Made by a program: the position numbers and the translations under genes. From Candidatus Multiplicimicrobium inquinatum (lineage in GTDB: Bacteria > Omnitrophota > Omnitrophia > Omnitrophales > Aquincolibacteriaceae), in NCBI GenBank assembly GCA_002344825.1, contig DDUN01000004.1, forward strand, positions 1,570 through 49,897: a stretch of 48,328 bases of DNA, given 5' to 3'. The notes beneath the pieces are model-generated. The model had not been told where the DNA came from. It did no database searches and was given only the letters and a program-made list of their open reading frames with translations. This document shows positions 1 to 6,158 of this stretch, piece by piece. Position 1 is the first letter of the stretch; the number at the start of each line of letters is the position of its first letter.

Positions 1-49
1 TTCATTTACAGCCGAAGCGCTTAACAAAAAAGATCCCGGGGAGGGACTT

Positions 50-1102
50 ATGCAAAACAAACAGATTTCTTTTATCTTGGCATGTCTGCTGGTGCCGGCA
101 ATCGCTTTCGCGCAATCTTCCGCGCGGGATTCGGATATCGATTTAAAATTGAATGCCGGAGATTTAGCCGGAGTTGCTCCGCCGACAGGCTCCCAGGCTA
201 TTCCGCTGGCACCTGCGGCAGGTCCCCAGAAGTTTATCGACCCGTATTTGCCGGCTGCCATGCAGGGCGGTGCGGTTATTTTGGGACAAACTGACGGCAA
301 AGCCCGTGTTTATGAAGTGAAGGGTGATGCGAAGCGTTCCTCCGCAGGGAGCCCGATTGAAAAAAAGCTTAAGAAGGGCGATACGATCAAAGCCGGCGAT
401 ACAATTATTACCGGCTCGGGTTCGGTTGCATCGATTACATTTGATGAAAATTATAAAAATGCGGTGTATGTTCCCGAGAATTCACAGGCATTGATTGTCA
501 GCATTGAACCGACTGAAATTAAAATTCAAAATGGTTCTGTTTACAGTGCGATTGACGGGCTTCCGCATGGCAGTACATGGAAAATAACAACGCCGGTGGC
601 TATTGCGGCCGTGCGCGGAACTTTATATGTGGTGCGTTTCGTGCTCGCGGATGGAACTTTTTATGCCGCAACCGTCAATGTGCCTGATGATGACAAGACC
701 AGCTCGATTGATATTCAGGAGCTGACCGGTGAAACCGGCGCGAATGTTCCCGAAGGAAAAGAAATCACTTTTAAAGATGGTGAAATTCCCGACGCATCGT
801 TGGTTTCAGATCTGGATCCTTCCACGGTTCAGGAGATTTTAGATTTTTTTCAAAATTTAAAAGAACTGCGTGATCAGAATGATAATTCCGGAGTCGCGCC
901 TCCAACCAGCGGAGATTTAACCGGTACAAATAATTTGGATCCTGCGGGACCGGGCGTTGTGGGCGGAGGAAGTGATCCGTTAGACCCAATTAATGACATC
1001 GGTCTCCCTCCGGAACCACTGAGTGAAGCGCCTTCTTCCGGTGAAGAGTCGTATGGCGAATGTCAGGGTGAACAGTGTTACAGCTACAATAACCAAGATT
1101 AA
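50..1102 (+). CDS. Secreted FecR-domain protein, paralogue 1
   Basis: This 350-residue protein has a Sec signal peptide (hydrophobic residues about 7-20, likely cleavage after AFA at 19-21). A FecR domain follows at about 86-205, recognisable by the LKKGDTIKAGDTI turn, an F-D-E strand and the hallmark AAVRGT at 186-191. The rest is Asp/Pro/Gly-rich and looks disordered. Residues 41-47 read GVAPPTG, and GVAPPTS recurs at 281-287. FecR domains in other bacteria sit in the periplasm as sigma-regulator sensors or as surface/peptidoglycan-associated modules. No FecI-type sigma factor or TonB receptor is nearby, so a structural or adhesive role is as likely as signalling. The start follows a strong GGGGAGGGA ribosome site. 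It is the first of three paralogues in 4.5 kb. Confidence 0.85.
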   Translation: MQNKQISFILACLLVPAIAFAQSSARDSDIDLKLNAGDLAGVAPPTGSQAIPLAPAAGPQKFIDPYLPAAMQGGAVILGQTDGKARVYEVKGDAKRSSAGSPIEKKLKKGDTIKAGDTIITGSGSVASITFDENYKNAVYVPENSQALIVSIEPTEIKIQNGSVYSAIDGLPHGSTWKITTPVAIAAVRGTLYVVRFVLADGTFYAATVNVPDDDKTSSIDIQELTGETGANVPEGKEITFKDGEIPDASLVSDLDPSTVQEILDFFQNLKELRDQNDNSGVAPPTSGDLTGTNNLDPAGPGVVGGGSDPLDPINDIGLPPEPLSEAPSSGEESYGECQGEQCYSYNNQD

Positions 1103-1150
1103 ATCGAATCTGTTTTTTTTGACAAAAGTAGAAAGCAGAGAAATAAAATT

Positions 1151-2524
1151 ATGAAGAAAATAATTGTTTGGACCGTCGCAGCAACGATGCTTAGCTATGG
1201 TTCGGTTTTTGCTCAGCTTTCAACACGCGACATGGATATCGACATGCAGCTGAATGCTGAGGTGGGAGGCGTTGCGCCTCCGACAGGTTCGCCTGCCGTG
1301 TCACCGAGCGGCGCTGCTCTGAATGCGATTGCTTTTCCTGCCATGCTTCCGTCCGCTAAAGTCGTTTTGGGCCAAACTGACAAAAAAGCCCGTGTTTATG
1401 ATGTTAAGGGCAAAGTTTTTTGGACTAAACAAGGAACGCCGGTTCAGAAAAAGCTGCGTGCCAATGATATTTTGCAGCTCGGCGATACAATTCAAACCGA
1501 AGACAAGTCTTCTGTTTCAATCGCATTTGATGACAGTTTTATGAATGCCGTGCATCTGCCGGAAAATACGACCGCGACACTGGAAAGTATTGAGCCTACA
1601 AGCATCCGTATTGAAAATGGTTCGATTTACAGCGCGGTGAATGGGTTGCCTCAGGGCAGCAGCTGGAAAGTGACAACACCTGCGGCAGTTGCGGCTGTGC
1701 GCGGGACACTTTACGTCGTTCGCTATCAGGCGGCTAACGGAACTTTTTACGCGGCAACGGTCGACATCCCTGATGACGGAGTGGCCAGCGCAATTGATAT
1801 TCAGGAAATTGCCGGTTCACAGCATGCTGATGTGCCGGAAGGCAAAGAAATTACCCTGACTCAAGGGCAAACGCCCGGTCAGGACATGGTTGGTGATCTG
1901 GATCCCGCAGCTCTTCAGGAAATCTTAGATTTTTTTGAGGCTTTAATCGAGCAACGTGAAGTCGCCGACGGCTATGCTCCACCGACGGGCAATGAACCGA
2001 TGGGGCAGCAGGGCGATAGCTCTGATCCGGATCAAAACCGTCCGGATCTTGACCCGACCGATACCGGCGTTATTAATGACGAAATTTCGGACACGCCAGG
2101 TGAAACTCCGGGCCAGGAGATACCTGAAATTCCCGAACCGGAAAAATGCGAGATTGATGATCGCGGCGGTCATTATGGCGGCGGATGGGGCAATCATCAC
2201 GGTGGCGGACATAACAACGATTGGAATGACGGTCCCGGACATGGCGGCGGACGCGATAATGATTGGAACGATGGTCCCGGACGCGGTGATGGGCATGGCG
2301 GCGGACGCGATAATCATTGGAATGATGGCCCCGGACGCGGTGATGGGCATGGCGGCGGACGCGATAATGATTGGAATGACGGCCCCGGAAACGGCGGCGG
2401 ACATGACAATGACCGCGATAACCGCGGTGGAAATGACAGAGACAACCGCAATGAACGCGACGACAATGATAATCGCGGCGGCGGACGAGATAATAATGGC
2501 GGACGGGGCGGCGGAAGAGATTAA
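1151..2524 (+). CDS. Secreted FecR-domain protein with Gly/Asp/Asn/Arg-rich repeat tail, paralogue 2
   Basis: This 457-residue paralogue has a signal peptide (cleavage probably after VFA at 19-21) and the same N-terminal RDMDIDMQLNA block as its upstream neighbour. GVAPPTG stands at 40-46 and GYAPPTG at 274-280. The FecR domain spans about 81-200 with AAVRGT at 181-186. From about residue 333 the chain becomes a low-complexity Gly/Asp/Asn/Arg/His/Trp tail built on an 18-residue tandem repeat, ending in NRGG/GGGRD blocks. It lies 48 nt after paralogue 1, so co-transcription is likely, with termination at the hairpin at 2569-2631. The tail suggests an extended surface polymer or ligand-binding brush; that function is inferred, not shown. 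Confidence 0.85.
   Translation: MKKIIVWTVAATMLSYGSVFAQLSTRDMDIDMQLNAEVGGVAPPTGSPAVSPSGAALNAIAFPAMLPSAKVVLGQTDKKARVYDVKGKVFWTKQGTPVQKKLRANDILQLGDTIQTEDKSSVSIAFDDSFMNAVHLPENTTATLESIEPTSIRIENGSIYSAVNGLPQGSSWKVTTPAAVAAVRGTLYVVRYQAANGTFYAATVDIPDDGVASAIDIQEIAGSQHADVPEGKEITLTQGQTPGQDMVGDLDPAALQEILDFFEALIEQREVADGYAPPTGNEPMGQQGDSSDPDQNRPDLDPTDTGVINDEISDTPGETPGQEIPEIPEPEKCEIDDRGGHYGGGWGNHHGGGHNNDWNDGPGHGGGRDNDWNDGPGRGDGHGGGRDNHWNDGPGRGDGHGGGRDNDWNDGPGNGGGHDNDRDNRGGNDRDNRNERDDNDNRGGGRDNNGGRGGGRD
2237..2398 (+). repeat. 54-bp tandem repeat coding the tail of FecR paralogue 2
   Basis: Three head-to-tail 54-bp units lie at 2237-2290, 2291-2344 and 2345-2398. Each encodes an 18-residue block of the form GHGGGRDNDWNDGPGRGD. 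Differences are single changes (D to H in unit 2; RGD to NGG at the end of unit 3). A degenerate partial unit precedes them from about 2198 and an eroded Gly/Asp/Arg-rich stretch follows to the stop. Near-identity at DNA level implies recent slippage or recombination, so the copy number may vary between strains. Confidence 0.9.
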
Positions 2525-2551
2525 AAGTTAGTCTGCTTTATCCGCAGCTTG

Positions 2552-3103
2552 TCAGAGAAAGTTTTGAGACCGGGGTTGGTAAGAAGGATTGTAGAAAATC
2601 TTTTTAAGCCAACCCCGGTTTTTTCTTTTTTCCGTGAAGGCGGCCCAGCCCCATTGAGCGTAAACTTTTGAAATGCTTTCTTCGATTGTATCCGTGTCGA
2701 ATTTATAAAGCTTTCCGTCGTTAAAAATCCGCCATTTGCCATCCTGTTTAAAAGCAGTGACGGTATGCGCAAACTGATTGTCGCCGTAAATGCTGACAAC
2801 CTGGCTTTCATATCCAAGCTCTTTCAGTGCCGCATCCGCAAAAAGCGCGTAATCTTCACAGTCGCCTTTACGCAGAGCAAGCATTTCCTCGGGGCTTTGC
2901 CAGTGATCTATTTTTCCGAAGTTTTCCCGGTCTTCAACAAACTTAAAGTTTTTGCGCATGAATTTTGACAGATCTTTAGGAGTAGAGATTTTTTCAAGAA
3001 CGGGTGAAAGATGTAAAAGGGCGGGGCTTGGTACTTGAGCGGATATGGGCGCCTGAGCCATGACTGCTACCACCACGATTACTGCGATCAGTTTCCGGAA
3101 CAT
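2552..3103 (-). CDS. Secreted transglutaminase-like cysteine protease (BTLCP/LapG-like family)
   Basis: This 183-residue protein has a signal peptide (hydrophobic 5-20, cleavage near ISA at 20-22) and a compact papain/transglutaminase fold. Cys82 lies in KGDCEDYA, His113 in FAHTVTAF and Asp129 in FNDG, which together form the expected Cys-His-Asp triad. The HW..PEE segment just before the Cys loop also matches bacterial transglutaminase-like proteases. The best-known member, LapG, is a periplasmic protease that releases surface adhesins under c-di-GMP control. I chose ATG at 3103 because AAAGGA precedes it and the signal peptide then begins at once; a TTG 18 nt upstream is possible. The leader holds a c-di-GMP riboswitch, tying expression to the same second messenger. 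Substrates are unknown; the neighbouring FecR proteins are candidates by position only. Confidence 0.82.
   Translation of the reverse strand: MFRKLIAVIVVVAVMAQAPISAQVPSPALLHLSPVLEKISTPKDLSKFMRKNFKFVEDRENFGKIDHWQSPEEMLALRKGDCEDYALFADAALKELGYESQVVSIYGDNQFAHTVTAFKQDGKWRIFNDGKLYKFDTDTIEESISKVYAQWGWAAFTEKRKNRGWLKKIFYNPSYQPRSQNFL
2569..2631 (+). terminator. Rho-independent terminator of the FecR 1-2 unit, inside the convergent gene
   Basis: A perfect 11-bp stem, ACCGGGGTTGG (2569-2579) with CCAACCCCGGT (2609-2619), is followed on the plus strand by a T-rich tract (2619-2631, two T runs split by one C). The loop of about 29 nt is long for an intrinsic terminator. The structure lies inside the last 27 codons of the protease gene on the opposite strand. 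Confidence 0.65.
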
Positions 3104-3166
3104 GATTCCTTTTTCCGGCAAAACTGAACTGATCGTGAGGGCGCGTTAAACGAGGACTTCTCGATT

Positions 3167-3257
3167 AATTGGTAACCCGGCTATGCTTTCATTTTTTAAA
3201 TGACTGGCACCCGTGGCTTTGCGTCCTGACTTTACAGTCAGTTTGCCTTTTTCAATT
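3167..3257 (-). promoter_or_regulatory. Cyclic-di-GMP-I (GEMM) riboswitch
   Basis: Read on the minus strand, the 91-nt segment shows the class-I aptamer in order. P1 is AATTG (complement of 3253-3257) with CAATT (complement of 3167-3171). GGCAAA is followed by hairpin P2, CTGACT-GTAA-AGTCAG, with a GNRA-type loop. Then come the conserved GGACGCAAAGCC junction, an irregular P3, and the 3' element AGCCGGGTTACC. The aptamer ends 63 nt before the ATG of the protease. No U-tract terminator is obvious in the expression platform; a small CGAG/CTCG hairpin lies just downstream, so whether c-di-GMP switches expression on or off cannot be read from the sequence. Confidence 0.9.
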
Positions 3258-3262
3258 TTCAT

Positions 3263-3380
3263 AACCCCTGAAAAATGTCATTCGCTGCGTTGCCGCTCGC
3301 AACCATCGTGCGGCGTAGGTTTCACTACGCCTCCTCAGGTCGCTTGCTTGCGCCTTGCGACTGAACCTTTTTGAGGGGTT
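3263..3380 (+). repeat. Palindromic repeat element, copy A
   Basis: This 118-bp inverted structure has outer arms AACCCCTGAAAAA (3263-3275) and TTTTTGAGGGGTT (3368-3380). Its central hairpin is GGCGTAG-GTTTCA-CTACGCC, and the core CGCTTG..TGCGCCTTGC is shared with the copies at 11377-11502 and 12469-12591. The three copies share core sequence but have different, internally complementary arms. It lies 5 nt beyond the 5' edge of the riboswitch, so the protease promoter is either inside the element or beyond it. Confidence 0.75.
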
Positions 3381-3533
3381 CTTATGCTGAGAGGGAAACA
3401 GACTTACTCTCAACCTATAAGAAGCATGCCCTCTGGTTTTACGGAAAACAAGGGCTAGGCAAGCTTTTTTGTGTGTTATATTATGTCCTAGATATTTATT
3501 GCTATGTTTTGAGATACAAAAAGAGGTCAAAAA

Positions 3534-4517
3534 ATGAACCCAATCACAGCTCTTTTAATTGCTTTTATGATGATTTTCTCCGCACCGCTTTTTGCGGCGG
3601 ATTCGCGGGATGCGTTGATTGACGCGCAGATGGAAAGCGCGGAGGGTTTAAAAGCCCAACAAGAGCCCACTTTGAAGGATGGACTTGGATATGTGCATCA
3701 GGTCGCAGGTAAGGCGATGATGGCAGCTGAGGGCAATCCGGTTGAGAAAAAACTGAAGGTCGGTGATGTGGTGAAAGCCGGTGATCAAATTTATACCGAA
3801 AAAAAATCTTCAGTTTCAATCGTGTTTGATTTTTTAAAACAAAACGCGGTGCATATCCCTGAATTAAGCCGTGCTGTGTTCACCAGCATTGAGCCTAACG
3901 ACATTAAGTTGGAGACAGGCTCTATTTTTAGTGCCGTGGATGGTCTTCCGAAAGGGAGCACCTGGAAAGTGACGACTCCGGTTGCGGTGGCGGCGGTTCG
4001 AGGCACTTTGTATCTCGTGCGATTTCAGGCGGAAAGCGGTGAGTTTTATGCCGCAACCGTGGACGTTCCGGATGACGGGCGTGATTCCGCGATCGAGATT
4101 AGTCTGATTACCGCGGATAACTTAGCAAGTATTGCGGAAGGGAAGCAAATTACTTTGCGCGAAGGCGATTCATCCGGTTTGCAGGATATGGTTCAGGATT
4201 TAAATCCTGAGGCGGTTAAAGAAATTCAGCAGTTTTTTGACCAGATCAAAGGCGACCAGGAAAAAACACTTGCGGCCGCGGTTCAAGGCTATCTGGACAA
4301 TAAACATGAAACGCAGGGAAACGAATCGAGCGATGACAATTCATCCTGGGATGATATAGGCAGTGATATGTCGGAAAAAACCGAGATGCAGGTGAACGAT
4401 AATTTGCCCAACCTGGATCCGAGTGAAGACTTTAAAGATCAGCATGGACAGAAAGATTTGGAAAATGCAGAAAATGCAAATACGAAAGACCCGAATTATT
4501 ATGGTTCGAGCACCTAG
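3534..4517 (+). CDS. Secreted FecR-domain protein, paralogue 3
   Basis: This 327-residue paralogue has a signal peptide (residues 1-21, cleavage near LFA/A) followed by the family's SRDxxID segment. The FecR domain is at about 52-175, with LKVGDVVKAGDQI and AAVRGT at 153-158. The PQGS/PKGSTWKVTTP strand before that motif is nearly identical in all three paralogues. Unlike them it lacks the GxAPPT motif. Its C-terminus (about 240-327) is acidic and Asn/Asp/Gln-rich. A ribosome site AGAGGT precedes the ATG. A clean terminator 16 nt after the stop suggests a single-gene transcript. Function unproven; the family context suggests an envelope-associated protein. Confidence 0.83.
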   Translation: MNPITALLIAFMMIFSAPLFAADSRDALIDAQMESAEGLKAQQEPTLKDGLGYVHQVAGKAMMAAEGNPVEKKLKVGDVVKAGDQIYTEKKSSVSIVFDFLKQNAVHIPELSRAVFTSIEPNDIKLETGSIFSAVDGLPKGSTWKVTTPVAVAAVRGTLYLVRFQAESGEFYAATVDVPDDGRDSAIEISLITADNLASIAEGKQITLREGDSSGLQDMVQDLNPEAVKEIQQFFDQIKGDQEKTLAAAVQGYLDNKHETQGNESSDDNSSWDDIGSDMSEKTEMQVNDNLPNLDPSEDFKDQHGQKDLENAENANTKDPNYYGSST

Positions 4518-4532
4518 TGCTCCTTTTTAGTG

Positions 4533-4567
4533 AAAGCCGCCTGGGTTGCACTCGGCGGCTTTTTTTG
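4533..4567 (+). terminator. Rho-independent terminator after FecR paralogue 3
   Basis: Stem AGCCGCC (4535-4541) pairs with GGCGGCT (4554-4560) across a 12-nt loop. It is extended outward by A-T pairs and followed directly by a run of T residues (4560-4566). This is a textbook intrinsic terminator. Confidence 0.9.
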
Positions 4568-4579
4568 TTTCAATAGCGC

Positions 4580-5347
4580 ATGCCAAAAGCCATTATTATC
4601 GGAACCAGCACGGGAATCGGCCGTGCGCTTGCTTTCGAACTTCACCGGCAGGGTTGGGAAATTGCCATAACCGGCCGTCACCCCGAAGCTTTAGATTACC
4701 TCCGCAAGGAATTAGGCGGGAACCGCGTTCATTTACGCGGGCTTGATTTGCGCGGTCCTGAAACCGCGATGGAAACCGTGCGCGAATTAATTGAAGTGCT
4801 GGGTGGCTTGGATTTAATGATCGTGAACGCCGGTATTTTGCCGGTCAACCCCAAGTTGGATTGGGCACCAGAAATTGAAGGCGTGCGCGTCAACATTATC
4901 GGCTTTCAGGCAATGTGCCACGTTGCTTGCCATTATTTTGAAAATCAAGGATATGGCCATTTGGCGGGGATTTCATCGATTGCGGCTTTGCGCGGATCAG
5001 GTAAAGCTCCGGCTTACAATGCTTCCAAAGCATTCATGGCAAATTACATGGAGGGTTTGCGTCAACGTTATTACAAAACCAAAATCCATATTACCGATTT
5101 GCGTCCTGGATTTATCGCAACGCAAATGATCGCGGGGCGTCCCGGATTGTTTTGGGTGGTGTCGGCCGAAAGAGCCGCTCGCGATATTTTAAAAGCCATC
5201 AGCCAAAAAAAGAAAATCGCTTACATTCCCGGACGATGGTGGTGGATCGCGCAGGTCTGGAAAATTCTTCCCGAGTGGATTTATCATCGGGCTTATAAAA
5301 AGTATATCAGCCGTCCTGACTATGAGGATTTCCCGGTTCAATCATGA
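4580..5347 (+). CDS. Short-chain dehydrogenase/reductase (SDR)
   Basis: This 255-residue classical SDR has the cofactor loop GTSTGIG at 8-14, NAG at 83-85, a catalytic Ser in ISS (132-133) and the Tyr146-Lys150 pair in YNASK. TGR at 31-33 after the second strand suggests NADP(H) preference. The C-terminus has aromatic clusters (GRWWW near 216), as in SDRs that meet membrane or lipid substrates. The gene opens a run of overlapping genes and shares ATGA (5344-5347) with the next, so they are translationally coupled. The substrate cannot be deduced. Confidence 0.88.
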   Translation: MPKAIIIGTSTGIGRALAFELHRQGWEIAITGRHPEALDYLRKELGGNRVHLRGLDLRGPETAMETVRELIEVLGGLDLMIVNAGILPVNPKLDWAPEIEGVRVNIIGFQAMCHVACHYFENQGYGHLAGISSIAALRGSGKAPAYNASKAFMANYMEGLRQRYYKTKIHITDLRPGFIATQMIAGRPGLFWVVSAERAARDILKAISQKKKIAYIPGRWWWIAQVWKILPEWIYHRAYKKYISRPDYEDFPVQS

Positions 5348-5886
5348 AGAAACTCTCGCATGAAGAATTGCAGGTGAGGCAGTCCGAAATTCTCGCTAAA
5401 TCTGACAAGATTCCGTTGATTGTTGTTTTGAATAATATTCGCTCACTTTACAATGTTGGTTCCATTTTTCGCACCGCGGACGGCATTGGCGTTGAAAAAC
5501 TTTATTTATGCGGCATTACGCCCATTCCGCCGGACACGCAAATCACAAAGACTGCTTTGGGTGCGGAAAAAACAGTGGCATGGAAATTTTTTGAAAAAGC
5601 CGCGGATGCAATCAAACAAGCCAAAACGGAAGGGTATGAGGTTGTTTTGCTGGAGCAAACGCATAAAAGCGTTTTATATCAGGACTTTATTCCGCAAAAG
5701 CCGGTTTGTTTGGTTTTGGGAAATGAAGTCGCGGGAGTTTGCGATGATTTAGTGCGTCTTGCGGATCATTCCATTGAAATCGAAATGGCAGGACTTAAGA
5801 ATTCTTTGAACGTGAGCGTATCCTTCGGTGTGGTTGGTTATGATCTGCGACATAAACTGAAAGCGATTGGTTCTCTTAAACAATGA
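5344..5886 (+). CDS. SpoU/TrmH-family RNA 2'-O-methyltransferase
   Basis: This 180-residue protein carries all three SPOUT motifs: the N-terminal block N-x-RS with NVGSIFRTAD at about 37-46, LVLGNEVAGV at about 124-133, and the knot segment with GLKNSLNVSVSFG at about 148-160. The family transfers methyl from S-adenosylmethionine to ribose 2'-OH of tRNA or rRNA as a trefoil-knot dimer. It lacks the extra N-terminal RNA-binding domain of RlmB, so a TrmH/TrmL-like tRNA enzyme is the closer match. The target nucleotide is unknown. It overlaps both neighbours by 4 nt. Confidence 0.9.
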   Translation: MKKLSHEELQVRQSEILAKSDKIPLIVVLNNIRSLYNVGSIFRTADGIGVEKLYLCGITPIPPDTQITKTALGAEKTVAWKFFEKAADAIKQAKTEGYEVVLLEQTHKSVLYQDFIPQKPVCLVLGNEVAGVCDDLVRLADHSIEIEMAGLKNSLNVSVSFGVVGYDLRHKLKAIGSLKQ

Positions 5887-6158
5887 AACAATTGCACGTC
5901 TATTTTTCAGGGCGTGTTCAGGGTGTTGGATTTCGCTATATGACAAAGCAAGCTTCCAATCGTTTCTCTGTAAGTGGGTGGGTTCGTAATTTGCCCGACG
6001 GTCGCGTGGAACTTCTTGCTGAAGGGGAAGAAACGGAGTTAGATTTATTTTTAATCGAGATACAAGATAGAATGAAACATTGTATTAAAAGCACGGAAAT
6101 CAGCCGAGGGTCTGCCTCGGGTTTGTATTCCTTATTTGAAATTGCATATACATCGTAA
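5883..6158 (+). CDS. acyP: Acylphosphatase
   Basis: This 91-residue protein has both acylphosphatase signatures: GRVQGVGFRY at 10-19 with catalytic Arg18, and GWVRNLPDGRVE at 32-43 with catalytic Asn36. The enzyme hydrolyses carboxyl-phosphate bonds such as acetyl phosphate in the cytosol. It is the normal single-domain length and starts inside the end of the methyltransferase gene (4-nt overlap). Confidence 0.93.
   Translation: MKQLHVYFSGRVQGVGFRYMTKQASNRFSVSGWVRNLPDGRVELLAEGEETELDLFLIEIQDRMKHCIKSTEISRGSASGLYSLFEIAYTS

Noticed and set aside
1119..1150. Promoter before FecR paralogue 2 (TTGACA at 1119)
   Set aside because: A 17-bp spacer puts the -10 against the start codon, leaving no leader; co-transcription with paralogue 1 is simpler.
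1943..2404. Long minus-strand ORF opposite the FecR 2 tail
   Set aside because: It is the antisense reading of the 54-bp repeats, with a repetitive Ala/Ile/Met composition unlike any protein here; the plus frame has the FecR domain and signal peptide.
2201..2412. CRISPR-like regular repeats
   Set aside because: Repeats are head-to-tail with no spacers, in frame with a coding sequence, and no cas genes are present.
3371..3622. Short plus-strand ORF ahead of FecR 3
   Set aside because: It runs out of frame into the real FecR 3 start and lacks a ribosome site; the region is repeat A plus leader.
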